Below, piece after piece: positions 26,137-35,659 of a stretch of DNA of 64,000 nt (positions are counted from its first letter, which is position 1; each line of letters starts with the position of its first letter). Position numbers and translations under genes: made by a program. The notes under the pieces are model-generated. The model saw nothing but the letters and a program-made list of their open reading frames with translations. It ran no database searches and was not told where the DNA came from. Origin of the DNA: Mariniphaga sp041684965 (GTDB taxonomy: Bacteria; Bacteroidota; Bacteroidia; Bacteroidales; Prolixibacteraceae); contig JAWLGR010000003.1 in NCBI GenBank assembly GCA_041684965.1, forward strand, positions 1 to 64,000. Direction: 5' to 3'.

Positions 26137-26502
26137 TTATGGGCTACGCAAAATCTTTTCCATTTTACGTCCTTTCGCAAGTTCATCCACCAACTTGTCA
26201 AGATATCTTATTTTTTGAGTTAACGGATTTTTGATTTCTTCCACCCGATAGCCGCAGATAACACCAGTAATGAGCTGGCTATTTGGGTTTAAATCCGCAT
26301 TCTGAAAGAATTTTTCAAAAGTCACTTTTTCTCTGATGAGTTCCTGTATTTTATTTTCATCAAAACCAGTCAGCCATTTAATTATCAAATGCAATTCTTC
26401 CTTTGTCCTGCCTTTTTTCTCAACTTTTGCCAGATAATGTGGATATACCATGGCGAATATCAAATTTGCCATGCGTTCATCGTGATTGTTTGCTTTGTTC
26501 AT
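26137..26502 (-). CDS. DUF2200 family protein
   Basis: A 121-residue protein matching the DUF2200 plan: an N-terminal MANLIFAMVYPHYLAKVEKK, WLTGFDENKIQELI, and VICGYRVEEIKNPL with LDKLVDELAKGRKMEKIL at the end. The family is small, cytoplasmic and uncharacterised, sometimes compared with DNA-binding or DUF1801-like proteins. No partner gene; a strong hairpin separates it from the upstream gene. Confidence 0.85.
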   Translation of the reverse strand: MNKANNHDERMANLIFAMVYPHYLAKVEKKGRTKEELHLIIKWLTGFDENKIQELIREKVTFEKFFQNADLNPNSQLITGVICGYRVEEIKNPLTQKIRYLDKLVDELAKGRKMEKILRSP

Positions 26503-26545
26503 ATCCTGATATTTTAAATGTTACAATTAAAACAAAACAGACTTC

Positions 26546-26571
26546 AAATGCTGTTTGTTAAAACAGCATTT
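26546..26571 (-). terminator. hairpin after the DUF6807 gene
   Basis: AAATGCTGTTT and AAACAGCATTT form a perfect 11-base stem with a 4-base loop. It lies between the stop of the DUF6807 gene and the start of the DUF2200 gene, both on the minus strand, so it probably ends the carbohydrate cluster. The U-run on the minus strand is short. Confidence 0.55.
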
Positions 26572-26656
26572 TATTTCACAAGAAACCGACATAAAAGCCT
26601 CAATTTTGTATCTAATTTATTATAAATAGTTTTGAAATACTAATGGATTTGGCCAG

Positions 26657-27613
26657 TTAATTATCAGTGAAAGAAAACTGAACATACTCAGCCTTAAGTC
26701 TGGCAAAATCGTCCTGGTTCCAAACTTTATCCTTATGGACAATAAGGCGGTATTTTAATACCACAGGTATGTGTATAGGTAACTCAGATCTGTATCTTCC
26801 GGGAAAAGCGGGATTCTGCATGCTTGATAACGGGTTTAGTATCCATGCAGGGGGATAACCTGGTGTGTCGGGATGACATATCAGGGTTAACCCACTTTTT
26901 TCATTATTGTCTCCGAATGAGCCATAGAAATCCATCCACGGCCGAATCCATGTTTCACCCCTTTTATGATTTACCTGTCCGTTTTCGGAAGTGAAAACCA
27001 TATCCACGGGAGTTTTAATGCGCAGGCAAAATCCACCATATCCAAACTCATTGTCCGCACCGGCAATCCCAACTCCCGGAACAAGTGCCATAAGATTAAT
27101 TTCAAAATCAATTTTCCGGATTTCATCTTCAATTTTATGAACTATGACGGAGGTAGTTTCATGAATAAAAGGACTGCCATTTTCCATTGATGGTGATTTC
27201 CAGTAAACATCCAGATCAAGCCGGGCTATGTTGCCTTGAACACTGGTTTTAAGGCCGGCAACATCGTAGGAGATATTTTCCATTGTCCATGTGCTGCCAA
27301 TTCTTTGATCTTCAATAAAGACATAATGCCATGCCCAGAAGACACCACGGTGATATGGATGGCTGGTCGGGAATTCTTCCGTCAGGATATCCCCGTCAAT
27401 GGAATACAAGGGATGAATATAATTGTTGCAGACATACCTTTCATCCAGCGAAACCGGTTTCCTCTGATAGGAAAATACCGGCTTTTCAGCCTCGAAAAGT
27501 GTTAGGCCCTGATTGTTTTCCGTAAAAACAAATGCTGGTATTCTTTCAACACATGAACCTAAGGAAAAAAACATCACTGAGTAAAAGAAAAATAAGAGTT
27601 TGTATAATTTCAT
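26657..27613 (-). CDS. DUF6807 (PmoA-like) lipoprotein
   Basis: About 318 residues from the preferred start at 27613 (MKLYKLLFFFYSVMF, lipobox GSC); an upstream ATG at 27673 would add 20 residues before the signal peptide. The body carries the DUF6807 hallmarks: YIHPLYSIDGDILTEEFP, HPYHRGVFWAWHYV and a late DFYGSFGDN. Members are found in glycan and methoxy-sugar utilisation loci; biochemical role not established. It follows a Gfo/Idh/MocA gene on the same strand and is the last gene of that cluster. Confidence 0.85.
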   Translation of the reverse strand: MKLYKLLFFFYSVMFFSLGSCVERIPAFVFTENNQGLTLFEAEKPVFSYQRKPVSLDERYVCNNYIHPLYSIDGDILTEEFPTSHPYHRGVFWAWHYVFIEDQRIGSTWTMENISYDVAGLKTSVQGNIARLDLDVYWKSPSMENGSPFIHETTSVIVHKIEDEIRKIDFEINLMALVPGVGIAGADNEFGYGGFCLRIKTPVDMVFTSENGQVNHKRGETWIRPWMDFYGSFGDNNEKSGLTLICHPDTPGYPPAWILNPLSSMQNPAFPGRYRSELPIHIPVVLKYRLIVHKDKVWNQDDFARLKAEYVQFSFTDN

Positions 27614-27738
27614 ATCTGTGAAATTGTGTTTATTTGCTGTCTTGATAAAAATTCCTTCTATAAAGCCTGGCATTATACCTGCTAAAAATCGATTCCCGAT
27701 CCAATATCACGAATAAAGTCCGCCAGTGAGTTTCTTCA

Positions 27739-29079
27739 TTACGGAGCTTTTCCCGGAACTGGAGGGAGGGGAGCAATATCAACATCCCCCATAAGATATT
27801 CTTCGGGACCCAACCTCAGATTAGAATTCATCATTTCCTCCCAGGTTACATCCTTTCCTGTATATGCTGATTCTCTTCCCATTATGCCCACAAGAGTAGA
27901 TGAGGCCAGATTATTGGCTTCATTGATAGGGTTATTCGTGCGAATTGCATTTATAAAATTAATATTTGCCTGGTTAAAAGGAGGTATGACCAGATTGTGT
28001 CCAGGACGACCTTGTTCATCAAGGGGATATTCATATTCCCATATAAGTTTATCGTTATAGTCCCAAATTTTGTTATGACAATTGGTATATCCCCTGGTTC
28101 CGAAAATTATCTGGCCCACATTATTACTACACCCATCCATCATACGACACATACCTTGATAATGCCTCTGGTCATCAAAAACATAATCCACACTAAAAAA
28201 ATCATACATATCGCCTTCCGGCAGACGGTGCCGGCCACCAAAGCCGGAAGCTTTTGCAGGGTATTTTTCAAAGAACCAGTTAAGTATATCGATCTGATGA
28301 ATCATCAAATTAACAATTACATCACCCGTCACCCAACGCCACATATGCTTGTTCCTCAGCATGGCTTCCATATCGCTCCAACCGGCCTCTCTTCTGATAT
28401 GACGAGTGCTTCCGGTGTTATAATAACAATTAGCCGATACAATATCGCCTATGGCTCCGTTTTTAACCATAGTAAAGGTATTTATATTATCCAGTGCATG
28501 TCTGGTCTGTGTTCCCGCCACTACAGTCAGTCCTGTTGATTCAGCCATTTTACCTGAGGCCATCACTGACCTGATGCCGACAGGATCAACACCGGCAGGT
28601 TTTTCAAGATAGACATGTTTTCTTGCCCGCACTGCCGCTTCGAAGTGAACAGGACGGCAATAGGCAAGGGAGGCTTCCAGTATTACATCAACATCAGATT
28701 CTATTACATGCCTGTATGCATCAAAACCCACGAAACAGTTTTTATCCGGTATGTTAATACCCCCTTTTTCTTTAAGATTTTGCCTGCATAAATCAATACG
28801 TTCCTGGAAAACATCTCCCAGTGCCGTTATTTGCAGATTAGGTCCTGAATTAATAAAGTTAATGGCTGCCCCGGTGCCTCTTCCTCCACAACCTATCAAT
28901 CCTGCTTTCAATACGGGCCCGTCAGGAGCACGGTCAGGGAAGACAGGAACTTTAAATTCTGTTTGTCCTGAAGAGCAGGAGGAAAGAATATTTCCTGCAC
29001 CAATGGAACCCATAAATCCCAGTTTAGCAGCATCACCTATGAATTTGCGCCTGCCTGAAGATCTTATTTTATAATCCAT
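27739..29079 (-). CDS. exported Gfo/Idh/MocA family oxidoreductase
   Basis: A 446-residue NAD(P)-dependent oxidoreductase. N-terminal SGRRKFIGDAAKLGFMG is a twin-arginine signal, followed by SSCSSG that may serve as a lipobox. The Rossmann part has LKAGLIGCGGRGTGAAINF (near 57-75) and the family motif YLEKPAGVD (near 153). Such exported enzymes act on sugars or amino sugars in the periplasm with bound cofactor. Neighbours (DUF6807, beta-helix protein, truncated esterase) support a role in glycan breakdown. Substrate unknown. Confidence 0.92.
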   Translation of the reverse strand: MDYKIRSSGRRKFIGDAAKLGFMGSIGAGNILSSCSSGQTEFKVPVFPDRAPDGPVLKAGLIGCGGRGTGAAINFINSGPNLQITALGDVFQERIDLCRQNLKEKGGINIPDKNCFVGFDAYRHVIESDVDVILEASLAYCRPVHFEAAVRARKHVYLEKPAGVDPVGIRSVMASGKMAESTGLTVVAGTQTRHALDNINTFTMVKNGAIGDIVSANCYYNTGSTRHIRREAGWSDMEAMLRNKHMWRWVTGDVIVNLMIHQIDILNWFFEKYPAKASGFGGRHRLPEGDMYDFFSVDYVFDDQRHYQGMCRMMDGCSNNVGQIIFGTRGYTNCHNKIWDYNDKLIWEYEYPLDEQGRPGHNLVIPPFNQANINFINAIRTNNPINEANNLASSTLVGIMGRESAYTGKDVTWEEMMNSNLRLGPEEYLMGDVDIAPLPPVPGKAP

Positions 29080-29141
29080 AATAGCACTATTTTATATCCT
29101 GATATAATTAACCGAGGTGAATTAAATTATCTGAAGTACAG

Positions 29142-29327
29142 TTATCTTAAATGTATATCCATCCATTCCCGGGCAGATTTTATTACCCGGCTATTCAGCG
29201 GGACAAGTAGCTCAGGCAGAATGTAGGAGGGAACTTTAGTTTCATCATAGTTGGCGGGGTCCTGTCCATATTTGCTGAACGACAAAGAAGTCAGGATCAG
29301 GGCCAAATAAATAAGTTCGGTTTTCAT
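29142..29327 (-). pseudogene. N-terminal fragment of an acetylxylan/glucuronoyl esterase-like gene
   Basis: A 61-residue frame (start ATG at 29327) with a signal peptide followed by NYDETKVPSYILPELLVPL and SAREWMDIHLR. This is the standard opening of large alpha/beta-hydrolase carbohydrate esterases of Bacteroidota, where the text normally continues with RRPEIL and a 350-residue catalytic domain. Here a stop follows at once, and no catalytic part is found nearby. Most likely a truncated, inactive gene between the beta-helix and oxidoreductase genes. Confidence 0.65.
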
Positions 29328-29395
29328 ATTGTTAAAATTACAAATAAATTCATCACGAAAGGCAGGTCCATTGAATTGAACAGCTAATAAGAACA

Positions 29396-31609
29396 CTATT
29401 GCAATATCAGATCGATTTGAGTATTTCTCTTTAAATCCAATTCCATTTTTTGTTTTCCGTAAATTATGGTATAAGGAGAATGCCAGGTTTCATTTTCTCC
29501 ATCTATCTCATATTCAGGAAGCACAAAATTATAAACGTCCTTTTTGCCCGTCATTTTGCCGGTAAACTGCCTTCCATTCCTGCTTTTCACCGTAACATCA
29601 ATATTATCCGGTTGCTTCCCGGCACTACTTATCAGCTTTATGATGAGGTCCCAGCTAACCAAATAGGCCAGATGCAGTGATGTGGCGTCAACCCCAAATT
29701 CCATATCTTTAAATTCATTTGAGCGAAAGGTTATGCCGCATACTCCTTGGTCGGGGCCAGAATCACATCCCATTCTTACGGGCTTGAAATCAATATCTGT
29801 GTTATGGGCTTTCTCAATGGTGTTGCCAGTCATCTCAGAATACTCCGCCATGTTATAGGAACATCCTACCATTATAGGAGTCACATTTGCAGTGATGTGG
29901 TTGTCATAAAATTTACCGCTACTGGCAGCTGAGATAAAAAAAGCAAAAGCTTCGGCATTAGAATCCGGATTTTCCTGGTTCACTGTAATTTCATTTCCAA
30001 ACACCTCATCTACCCCGGCATTCGCCGTATAGTATATTGCAGTGACTACAGGCTTGTAATCCGGGTACTGCTCGTATTTCCTTCCGGTAATAAAGAATTT
30101 ATTGTTGTATACCCTGTTGCCATATGCTCCCCTTGGAGATCCAGGATCAGCACCATAGTCGGCGATGCGGACAGCATGTGTACTATGACGCAAGAAATAC
30201 TCGCAACTTGGCGGCGAAGCCTGGATATGGAATTCATTGTTAAATATATCAATGTCCTTGTGCCTGAATATCTCAATGCCGCCGCCAATTTCAGGCTTGA
30301 AAAGATTTTCAAAGATCCTGGAACCATCACCCATGGCCATAATGCTATAATGATTTGCAACCGTCTGGTGGTTTACAAAATAGTTGTTATGGACGTTGGA
30401 GTTACTGCCTTTGGTAACCAGATTTCCCTGGCCACCGTAAAAGTCGGAGAATGAAACCTCGGAGGGATGAGGGCCCCGGAGGTCGACGGCATAAAAATCT
30501 GCTCCGTGCCGGTTGATGATAAAGGGGTTGTCTATCTGAAAAGTACAATTTGTAATGGTTGCCTGGGGCACATCCACCGCGGTGGTGTTGATCCCGGATG
30601 AAACGAATTTAACATTATCGATAATAACCTTAACATCTCCGGCGGTTGACTGGATTCCCCAGGACATGATACCAACAGTTCCGTTTTTTACTATACCGTT
30701 TTTTACGGTAACCGTGCCGCGGCCTTCAACTACGGGGATGCCTTCCTTTGGTTCTCCCGTTTCAACATCGGCAGTGTAATCAAAAAAAGCAGAATGGCTG
30801 ATTTCATACAAATGATCATTGTGACCCATGGGATGTGTTCTTTCAACAATACCTATTCCAACATCCATTGCCGGCCTGATGTCAATCTCATCAACCAGGC
30901 AGTCGGTTTCGGCCCTGACTCTTAATCGGTACTTTCCGGCGGGAAGATTGTTCAGATGGGCAGTAATAAATCCTCCGCCCAGCCTGGCGTGACGGTTTAT
31001 CACGGGACTGCTTACCCTTGTTGAATCTCCGTACCGGGTGGTAACTCTCACTTCTTTTCCATGCTCATCTTCAACAAAAATACTGATATGCATATCATTT
31101 TTCATGTCACCCAATAATTCGGTATAATGATTCCCGGTAATCCCGCACATGGCAAAATAGGACCTGCTGGCATGCGGAAGATACACATAGGAGGAAACTA
31201 TCTCATCGCCTGCCTTTAGCCTCAGCAGTCTTTCACCTATGAAAGGGCGTTCTTCATCGGTCCTCCTGATTTTTGCACCGGGAGCCTTTGAAACATCCCA
31301 TCCCGTAAGGCCGTCTTCAAAACCGTAATTAGGCACATGTTCATAATTACCGTCGGCATATGTAAGGGTATAACCATTCAGGTCAAGGGTTACATCCTTG
31401 CCAAGGAATACCGTGCTCGCAGGCCCGGAGATATCATTTACCAGGATATATGTGGCTCCGGAAATATCAAAACTGCCGGCTTCCATTACCGGTATCTCTC
31501 CTCTTGCAGGAGTTCTGTGATTTACGGGTTTAAACTGGCAGATAGATTCTAATGGAATCAGAAGGAAGTTCAAGATAAATATTTGGAAACTAAAGATTTT
31601 CAGGATCAT
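29396..31609 (-). CDS. secreted right-handed parallel beta-helix protein
   Basis: A 737-residue protein with a signal peptide (about 1-25). Segment 85-250 looks like a carbohydrate-binding jelly roll (YGFEDGLTGWDVSKAPGAKI). Residues about 290-610 are beta-helix coils rich in N and G (GSNSNVHNNYFVNH, RIFENLFKPEIGGGIEIFRH, VYNNKFFITGR). Such helices belong to polysaccharide lyases and hydrolases or their relatives. No secure catalytic triad can be named. First gene of a minus-strand cluster with an esterase fragment, an oxidoreductase and DUF6807. Confidence 0.85.
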   Translation of the reverse strand: MILKIFSFQIFILNFLLIPLESICQFKPVNHRTPARGEIPVMEAGSFDISGATYILVNDISGPASTVFLGKDVTLDLNGYTLTYADGNYEHVPNYGFEDGLTGWDVSKAPGAKIRRTDEERPFIGERLLRLKAGDEIVSSYVYLPHASRSYFAMCGITGNHYTELLGDMKNDMHISIFVEDEHGKEVRVTTRYGDSTRVSSPVINRHARLGGGFITAHLNNLPAGKYRLRVRAETDCLVDEIDIRPAMDVGIGIVERTHPMGHNDHLYEISHSAFFDYTADVETGEPKEGIPVVEGRGTVTVKNGIVKNGTVGIMSWGIQSTAGDVKVIIDNVKFVSSGINTTAVDVPQATITNCTFQIDNPFIINRHGADFYAVDLRGPHPSEVSFSDFYGGQGNLVTKGSNSNVHNNYFVNHQTVANHYSIMAMGDGSRIFENLFKPEIGGGIEIFRHKDIDIFNNEFHIQASPPSCEYFLRHSTHAVRIADYGADPGSPRGAYGNRVYNNKFFITGRKYEQYPDYKPVVTAIYYTANAGVDEVFGNEITVNQENPDSNAEAFAFFISAASSGKFYDNHITANVTPIMVGCSYNMAEYSEMTGNTIEKAHNTDIDFKPVRMGCDSGPDQGVCGITFRSNEFKDMEFGVDATSLHLAYLVSWDLIIKLISSAGKQPDNIDVTVKSRNGRQFTGKMTGKKDVYNFVLPEYEIDGENETWHSPYTIIYGKQKMELDLKRNTQIDLILQ

Positions 31610-32568
31610 GATTTATTATAAAATTTATATTTGTTTTTTATTCAGATTGATACAGCAATACCATTGATCAACTTGCATTAAAACAATATTAGGTTCAACC
31701 TCAAATATATGAATTCCGACCCAAACAGAAATGTATACTAATATAGTGGATTTATCTCATTCTATAAAGTATATGAACCTGCTTTCCAGTCAATTTTGGA
31801 AATTCTGATGCCCTTTTCTTTCAGTGCCGCTCGATTAGCGTAAGTATAATAAATTCGTCCCCCTTTGTATCGGTATAGGAAGTAGCGAGGTAACTTGTTT
31901 TCCTCACTGTTAAACCCTGACTTTTGTTCCGATTGACTTTTAAGAAAGCTTCTTCTCTATGTAAAAAAAGTTGGAATTCTTTGGACCAGGCACTGCACTT
32001 CTATAAATTCTATATGAAAATCCAACCTCTGTCCGGGAGACTATAAAAAATATTGGACATTATCGGACGTGCAAGCCCGAATACTTACTTTATTCTTGAT
32101 CTTCATCTTGATTTATCGGCAGACCACGATAAAAATGGTGTCCCGAAATATCTTGCTGTTTCATATTTAAAATCAAGTTCATTTTCAGCTTGCATCATTT
32201 TTACTCGCGCTTTTTCAAATTTTTTATGTTAATTAGCTTCAAACCGCTCAATTGCCAAAAGCCATCTACCAATTAATAAATTTATCACATGACTATTAAT
32301 ATTGCAGCTGAAACTGAAAGAAAAATTGAGCGTGTAGGTTCTAATGAAAAGTACGCCTTAATAAAAAATAATATGGAAATTATTAAGCCCCTGATAATGA
32401 ATTTATAGGGGTGCTTCCGTGAGACTTTAACAAGTCCAATGATTCCAACACTAATGAACTTAAAAGCAAACCTCCTAAGATTGCAATCATGATAATCATG
32501 ATTCAGACAATTACCAAAAAAGTATGCAATTCGAAAACCGACCACCCAATCGAATCCAAAAACTTCTC
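31610..32568 (-). other. region of probable gene debris
   Basis: No intact gene is supported. The minus strand shows protein-like but short, stop-broken stretches: one ending DWKAGSYTL just after 31765, an overlapping one reading GLTVRKTSYLATSYTDTKGD, one containing YETARYFGTPFLSW near 32130-32200, and a hydrophobic frame at 32285-32545 (KFIIRGLIISILFFIKAYF). They belong to different frames and I recognise none. It looks like remnants of several genes rather than a regulatory region. Confidence 0.35.
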
Positions 32569-32835
32569 CTATCTCAACCTGTACACGCCTTTCCTGTACT
32601 TACTTGTTTTTGGATTTTTCACCCGTGCAAAAATGTTGCCCTTCTTTTTTTTGACATCGTATAAAAGTAGTCTGTTCACTCTCGTTTTCAATACTTCATA
32701 TCCAGGATTTTCATCCTTACTGAAAAGATTATTGTTCATATTGAGAATGTGCCTGGCAATATGTTTTACATGAAGCCCCTGCTGCCTGGCTTTTTTATCG
32801 GCAAGAATGATTTTGACAGATTCCCTGATTTTCAT
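32569..32835 (-). CDS. stand-alone HARE-HTH (HB1/ASXL/restriction endonuclease) domain protein
   Basis: An 88-residue basic protein. It follows the HARE-HTH winged-helix plan: MKIRESVKIILADKKARQQG (helix 1), GLHVKHIARHIL, a variable turn, then TRVNRLLLYDVKKKKGNIFA and the closing GVYRLR strand. This domain links chromatin or modified DNA to effectors and is found fused to restriction enzymes and RNA polymerase delta. Here it stands alone in a degraded region, with no nuclease gene attached. Might be a leftover of a modification-dependent restriction system or a small DNA-binding regulator. Confidence 0.65.
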   Translation of the reverse strand: MKIRESVKIILADKKARQQGLHVKHIARHILNMNNNLFSKDENPGYEVLKTRVNRLLLYDVKKKKGNIFARVKNPKTSKYRKGVYRLR

Positions 32836-33216
32836 ACATTTTAAACACTGAATTCATGACTTTCAAGTTGACCAATATTTTGCTTTACACCTTAGCATAC
32901 AAATAGAACAGAAATGATGGCCGGCAAATGGCAGCAAGATAAAAAACAAAGGAAGATTATTTGCCCTGGCAAATAAATAAAATATCCACTTTTTCTTAAC
33001 AACATAAGGTTGATTGACCGCAGATATATAATTTTAATTTCCTTCGAATCATTCCTCATTCAGAAAGAACATGGCAAAAAATAGGTTTACCTTCAGGTCA
33101 AAAATTATCGAATTCTGAATCTAATTGGTTTCTGTTGATGATAAAGGATTAATTAATACGGGAGTAATACCGTTATATGATTACCAAATCTACAATAATA
33201 ATTTCAAAATACAATG
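32836..33216. other. intergenic stretch, nothing recognised
   Basis: About 380 AT-rich bases between the HARE-HTH gene start and the 3' end of the erythromycin esterase-like gene. I see no gene, clear terminator or repeat. Confidence 0.5.
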
Positions 33217-34548
33217 TTATTGAACGGGAGTTAAAGGGACTGTTTCCTGGAAAAAAATCAGGGCATTGTACCTGCGTGCGGGCAATGTTGGTACATAGTT
33301 ACCTTCTTCGTTGCGGGGATTGTAAACAACGCCAATTGCACGATGCCCCAAAGGTTCTGACAAAAGAGGATGTTCTTTGTCTTCATGACCGAATACGACA
33401 AAAAACTGATGGTGTGGTACCTGTCCCAAATAATAATCCAGGCTGCCTTTTTTTGCCCTGGGTACATTCATAATTTGCATGGTTGCACCCCAGCTCCGGC
33501 CGCCATTAACCTTGCCCTTTTGTGTTCCGAAACCTACAATGAATACATTCTCTTCACCCAGATGAGTTCTGCTCAAGGCTCCAATGTTGTACTGGCCAGC
33601 CAGACTCATATTGGTTGCCCTTGAATCACCGACATGCGTATTATGTGCCCAAACAATTCCTTTGGCATTTTCCCCGGAAAAATCCAACAACCGTTCTATT
33701 GTAAGCCACATGTGATCAACCCTGCTGTTCCAGGATTCATGTCTGTTTTGCAAAGCGAGCCTGTAAAAACTTTCTGCATTCTGCATTACCAATGCATTTT
33801 GTACCGCTCTGAAAAATGCCTTATCCCCGGCCTGAGTCAATTTTTTTTCATGTTCATGCAATATTTCTATCACAGATTGCAAATCTTCCTCACATGATTT
33901 ATGACCATCGGTCACCATACGGGCATACTGCCATTCATCTTTCCCGAAACGGGAAAAACAATTCAGTTTTAATTCAATTTCCTCATGCTCCCCCGGAAGG
34001 TGCTTCTGTGTATATCCTATCAGGTTTTCCATTGCCTCCCACTGGCCATAAACATCCATGCCATAAAATCCCAACTTTTCTCCCCGTGGTAATTTTTCAT
34101 TGTACTCCTTTAGCCATTCCGCCAGATCCAGAATATCTGTGTTCGCCCACATCCATTCGGGCCACCTGCTAAAAGACTGCAGAACTTCACGGGCGGATGA
34201 AGCAGCCTCATCCAAACCCTTTACGTATTGATTCAGTCGGTAAACCGAAGCCCAGTCTCCTTCAACTGCAATAAAATTAAAGCCGTGGACGGCAATTAGC
34301 TGTTTCGAAATTTCCGCCCGCCAATGATAGTATTCATGCGTACCGTGAGATGCTTCTCCGAGAAGAACCAATTGCCTTTCTCCGGCCTTTCCGGTAAGAA
34401 TATTCAGTTCATCTGCACTGGCAAAGGGAACTGCTTTAGATGAAAAAAACGACACCAGATTCTTATCTGGATCTTGCAGTGCAGGTTGGCTCTGGAAATT
34501 CAAAAAAAATAAACTGACTAACAAAGCAAGAATTGATTTATAAATCAT
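33217..34548 (-). CDS. erythromycin esterase family protein
   Basis: About 443 residues from the preferred start at 34548, which gives a clean signal peptide (MIYKSILALLVSLFFLNFQ); a start 24 bases upstream is less likely. Family motifs are intact: LGEASHGTHEYYHWRAEI with the conserved E and H, FIAVEGDWASVYRLNQYV, GFYGMDVYGQWEAM and VWAHNTHVGD. Characterised members open macrolide lactones, but most environmental homologues have unknown substrates, so resistance should not be assumed. The signal peptide implies a periplasmic enzyme. Single gene. Confidence 0.88.
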   Translation of the reverse strand: MIYKSILALLVSLFFLNFQSQPALQDPDKNLVSFFSSKAVPFASADELNILTGKAGERQLVLLGEASHGTHEYYHWRAEISKQLIAVHGFNFIAVEGDWASVYRLNQYVKGLDEAASSAREVLQSFSRWPEWMWANTDILDLAEWLKEYNEKLPRGEKLGFYGMDVYGQWEAMENLIGYTQKHLPGEHEEIELKLNCFSRFGKDEWQYARMVTDGHKSCEEDLQSVIEILHEHEKKLTQAGDKAFFRAVQNALVMQNAESFYRLALQNRHESWNSRVDHMWLTIERLLDFSGENAKGIVWAHNTHVGDSRATNMSLAGQYNIGALSRTHLGEENVFIVGFGTQKGKVNGGRSWGATMQIMNVPRAKKGSLDYYLGQVPHHQFFVVFGHEDKEHPLLSEPLGHRAIGVVYNPRNEEGNYVPTLPARRYNALIFFQETVPLTPVQ

Positions 34549-34953
34549 GGTGCAGTGTGTTAAAAAAACCAATATACAAAAAAGCAGGAGAAAACAAAAT
34601 TAAAACAACCGGCATTTAATTGAAGCTGTAAAACGTATATTGAATCAACAATTTAGGAATCTCATAAAAATAATCTGATGAAAACTATAAAACCATTTCT
34701 TCATTCTTTTACTTCTTTATTTACATGTAAAAAGTTGTTTATTGTGAAAGATATTATTGAAAAATGGAGATTATATAGAGGTTGAGAGCACTTTTGGAGC
34801 TGGATCTAAATTTTATTATTCCAGTTCTTTACATTAAAGGATATCATAACAGAGCAGATATGACAGATAACTTACAGGAGCAGTATCAGCGGGTGGCGTT
34901 AAGATTTACAAAGGAATTGGAGTTCAGCAGATGCCGGTTAGCGGGATGCCAAA
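34549..34953. other. intergenic stretch upstream of the esterase-like gene
   Basis: About 400 bases between the esterase-like gene and the VTT-domain gene. TATATTGG on the minus strand, about 25 bases before the esterase ATG, is one base from a canonical -7 element. Otherwise I see nothing. Confidence 0.35.
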
Positions 34954-35496
34954 TCAGACAATCCATCCAGCGAGGAGGCTTAATACCAGGTATTTCATAA
35001 AAAGTCCGGTAATGCTGAAGATGAACATGTTTTTCAGGTCGTGCTTTAGGAAACCTGCGGCCAGAGCAATAATTGGGGATGACAGGGGCAGAAAATTAAA
35101 AAAAAAGATGGTGAGGTTTCCATATCTTCGGATATAGTTCTCAGCCTTCAATAATCGCTTTTCATTAATAAACCGGGTAATTGTCCGGCTGCTGATTAAA
35201 AACCCAATCAGGTAATCGATATACTGGGCGGTGATTGCTGTCACCAATGCAAACCATATCAATGTGGTTGCGTCATACCAGGTGAGGTAATAAATGAATG
35301 CCATTTCAACGGGCATGAGCAGAAAAAAAAGATAGCCTGAAAAATGGATCAAAGAAAAAGAGGTAAGGGTCTGGCTGCGGCCTTCATAAATGTCCTGACC
35401 GATGGTAAACGAAATGATCATAACAGCCACAATTGAAACGCCAATAAAAATTGCCGCTTTTGGGATTTTTTTCTTCTCTCCTATCTTTGATTTCAT
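34954..35496 (-). CDS. DedA/VTT-domain membrane protein
   Basis: A 180-residue protein with membrane segments near 13-32, 48-70, 75-95, 125-150 and 155-178. The VTT (SNARE-associated) signature is seen in YGNLTIFFFNFLPLSSPIIALAAGFLK near the end, with the amphipathic re-entrant part and conserved F-x-F-x-P-x-x-P pattern. DedA-type proteins are lipid flippase-like transporters important for envelope homeostasis. Short but apparently complete. Stand-alone gene. Confidence 0.8.
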   Translation of the reverse strand: MKSKIGEKKKIPKAAIFIGVSIVAVMIISFTIGQDIYEGRSQTLTSFSLIHFSGYLFFLLMPVEMAFIYYLTWYDATTLIWFALVTAITAQYIDYLIGFLISSRTITRFINEKRLLKAENYIRRYGNLTIFFFNFLPLSSPIIALAAGFLKHDLKNMFIFSITGLFMKYLVLSLLAGWIV

Positions 35497-35659
35497 TTCC
35501 GGAGCTTACATATTTTTGCCCCTAATCTAAGGTATTCTGCGATTTAAAAAAAATGTTTTCAATGTTCTGGTATATATTTATTTGATCTGGTTCCACCGGA
35601 CAGACAACTGGCAGGAGAAATGACACCAATGAATGTGCATAATTTGATAAGTACCGGGG

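Noticed and set aside
33217..34548. Macrolide resistance gene
   Set aside because: The family is broad and mostly uncharacterised; sequence alone does not support a resistance claim.
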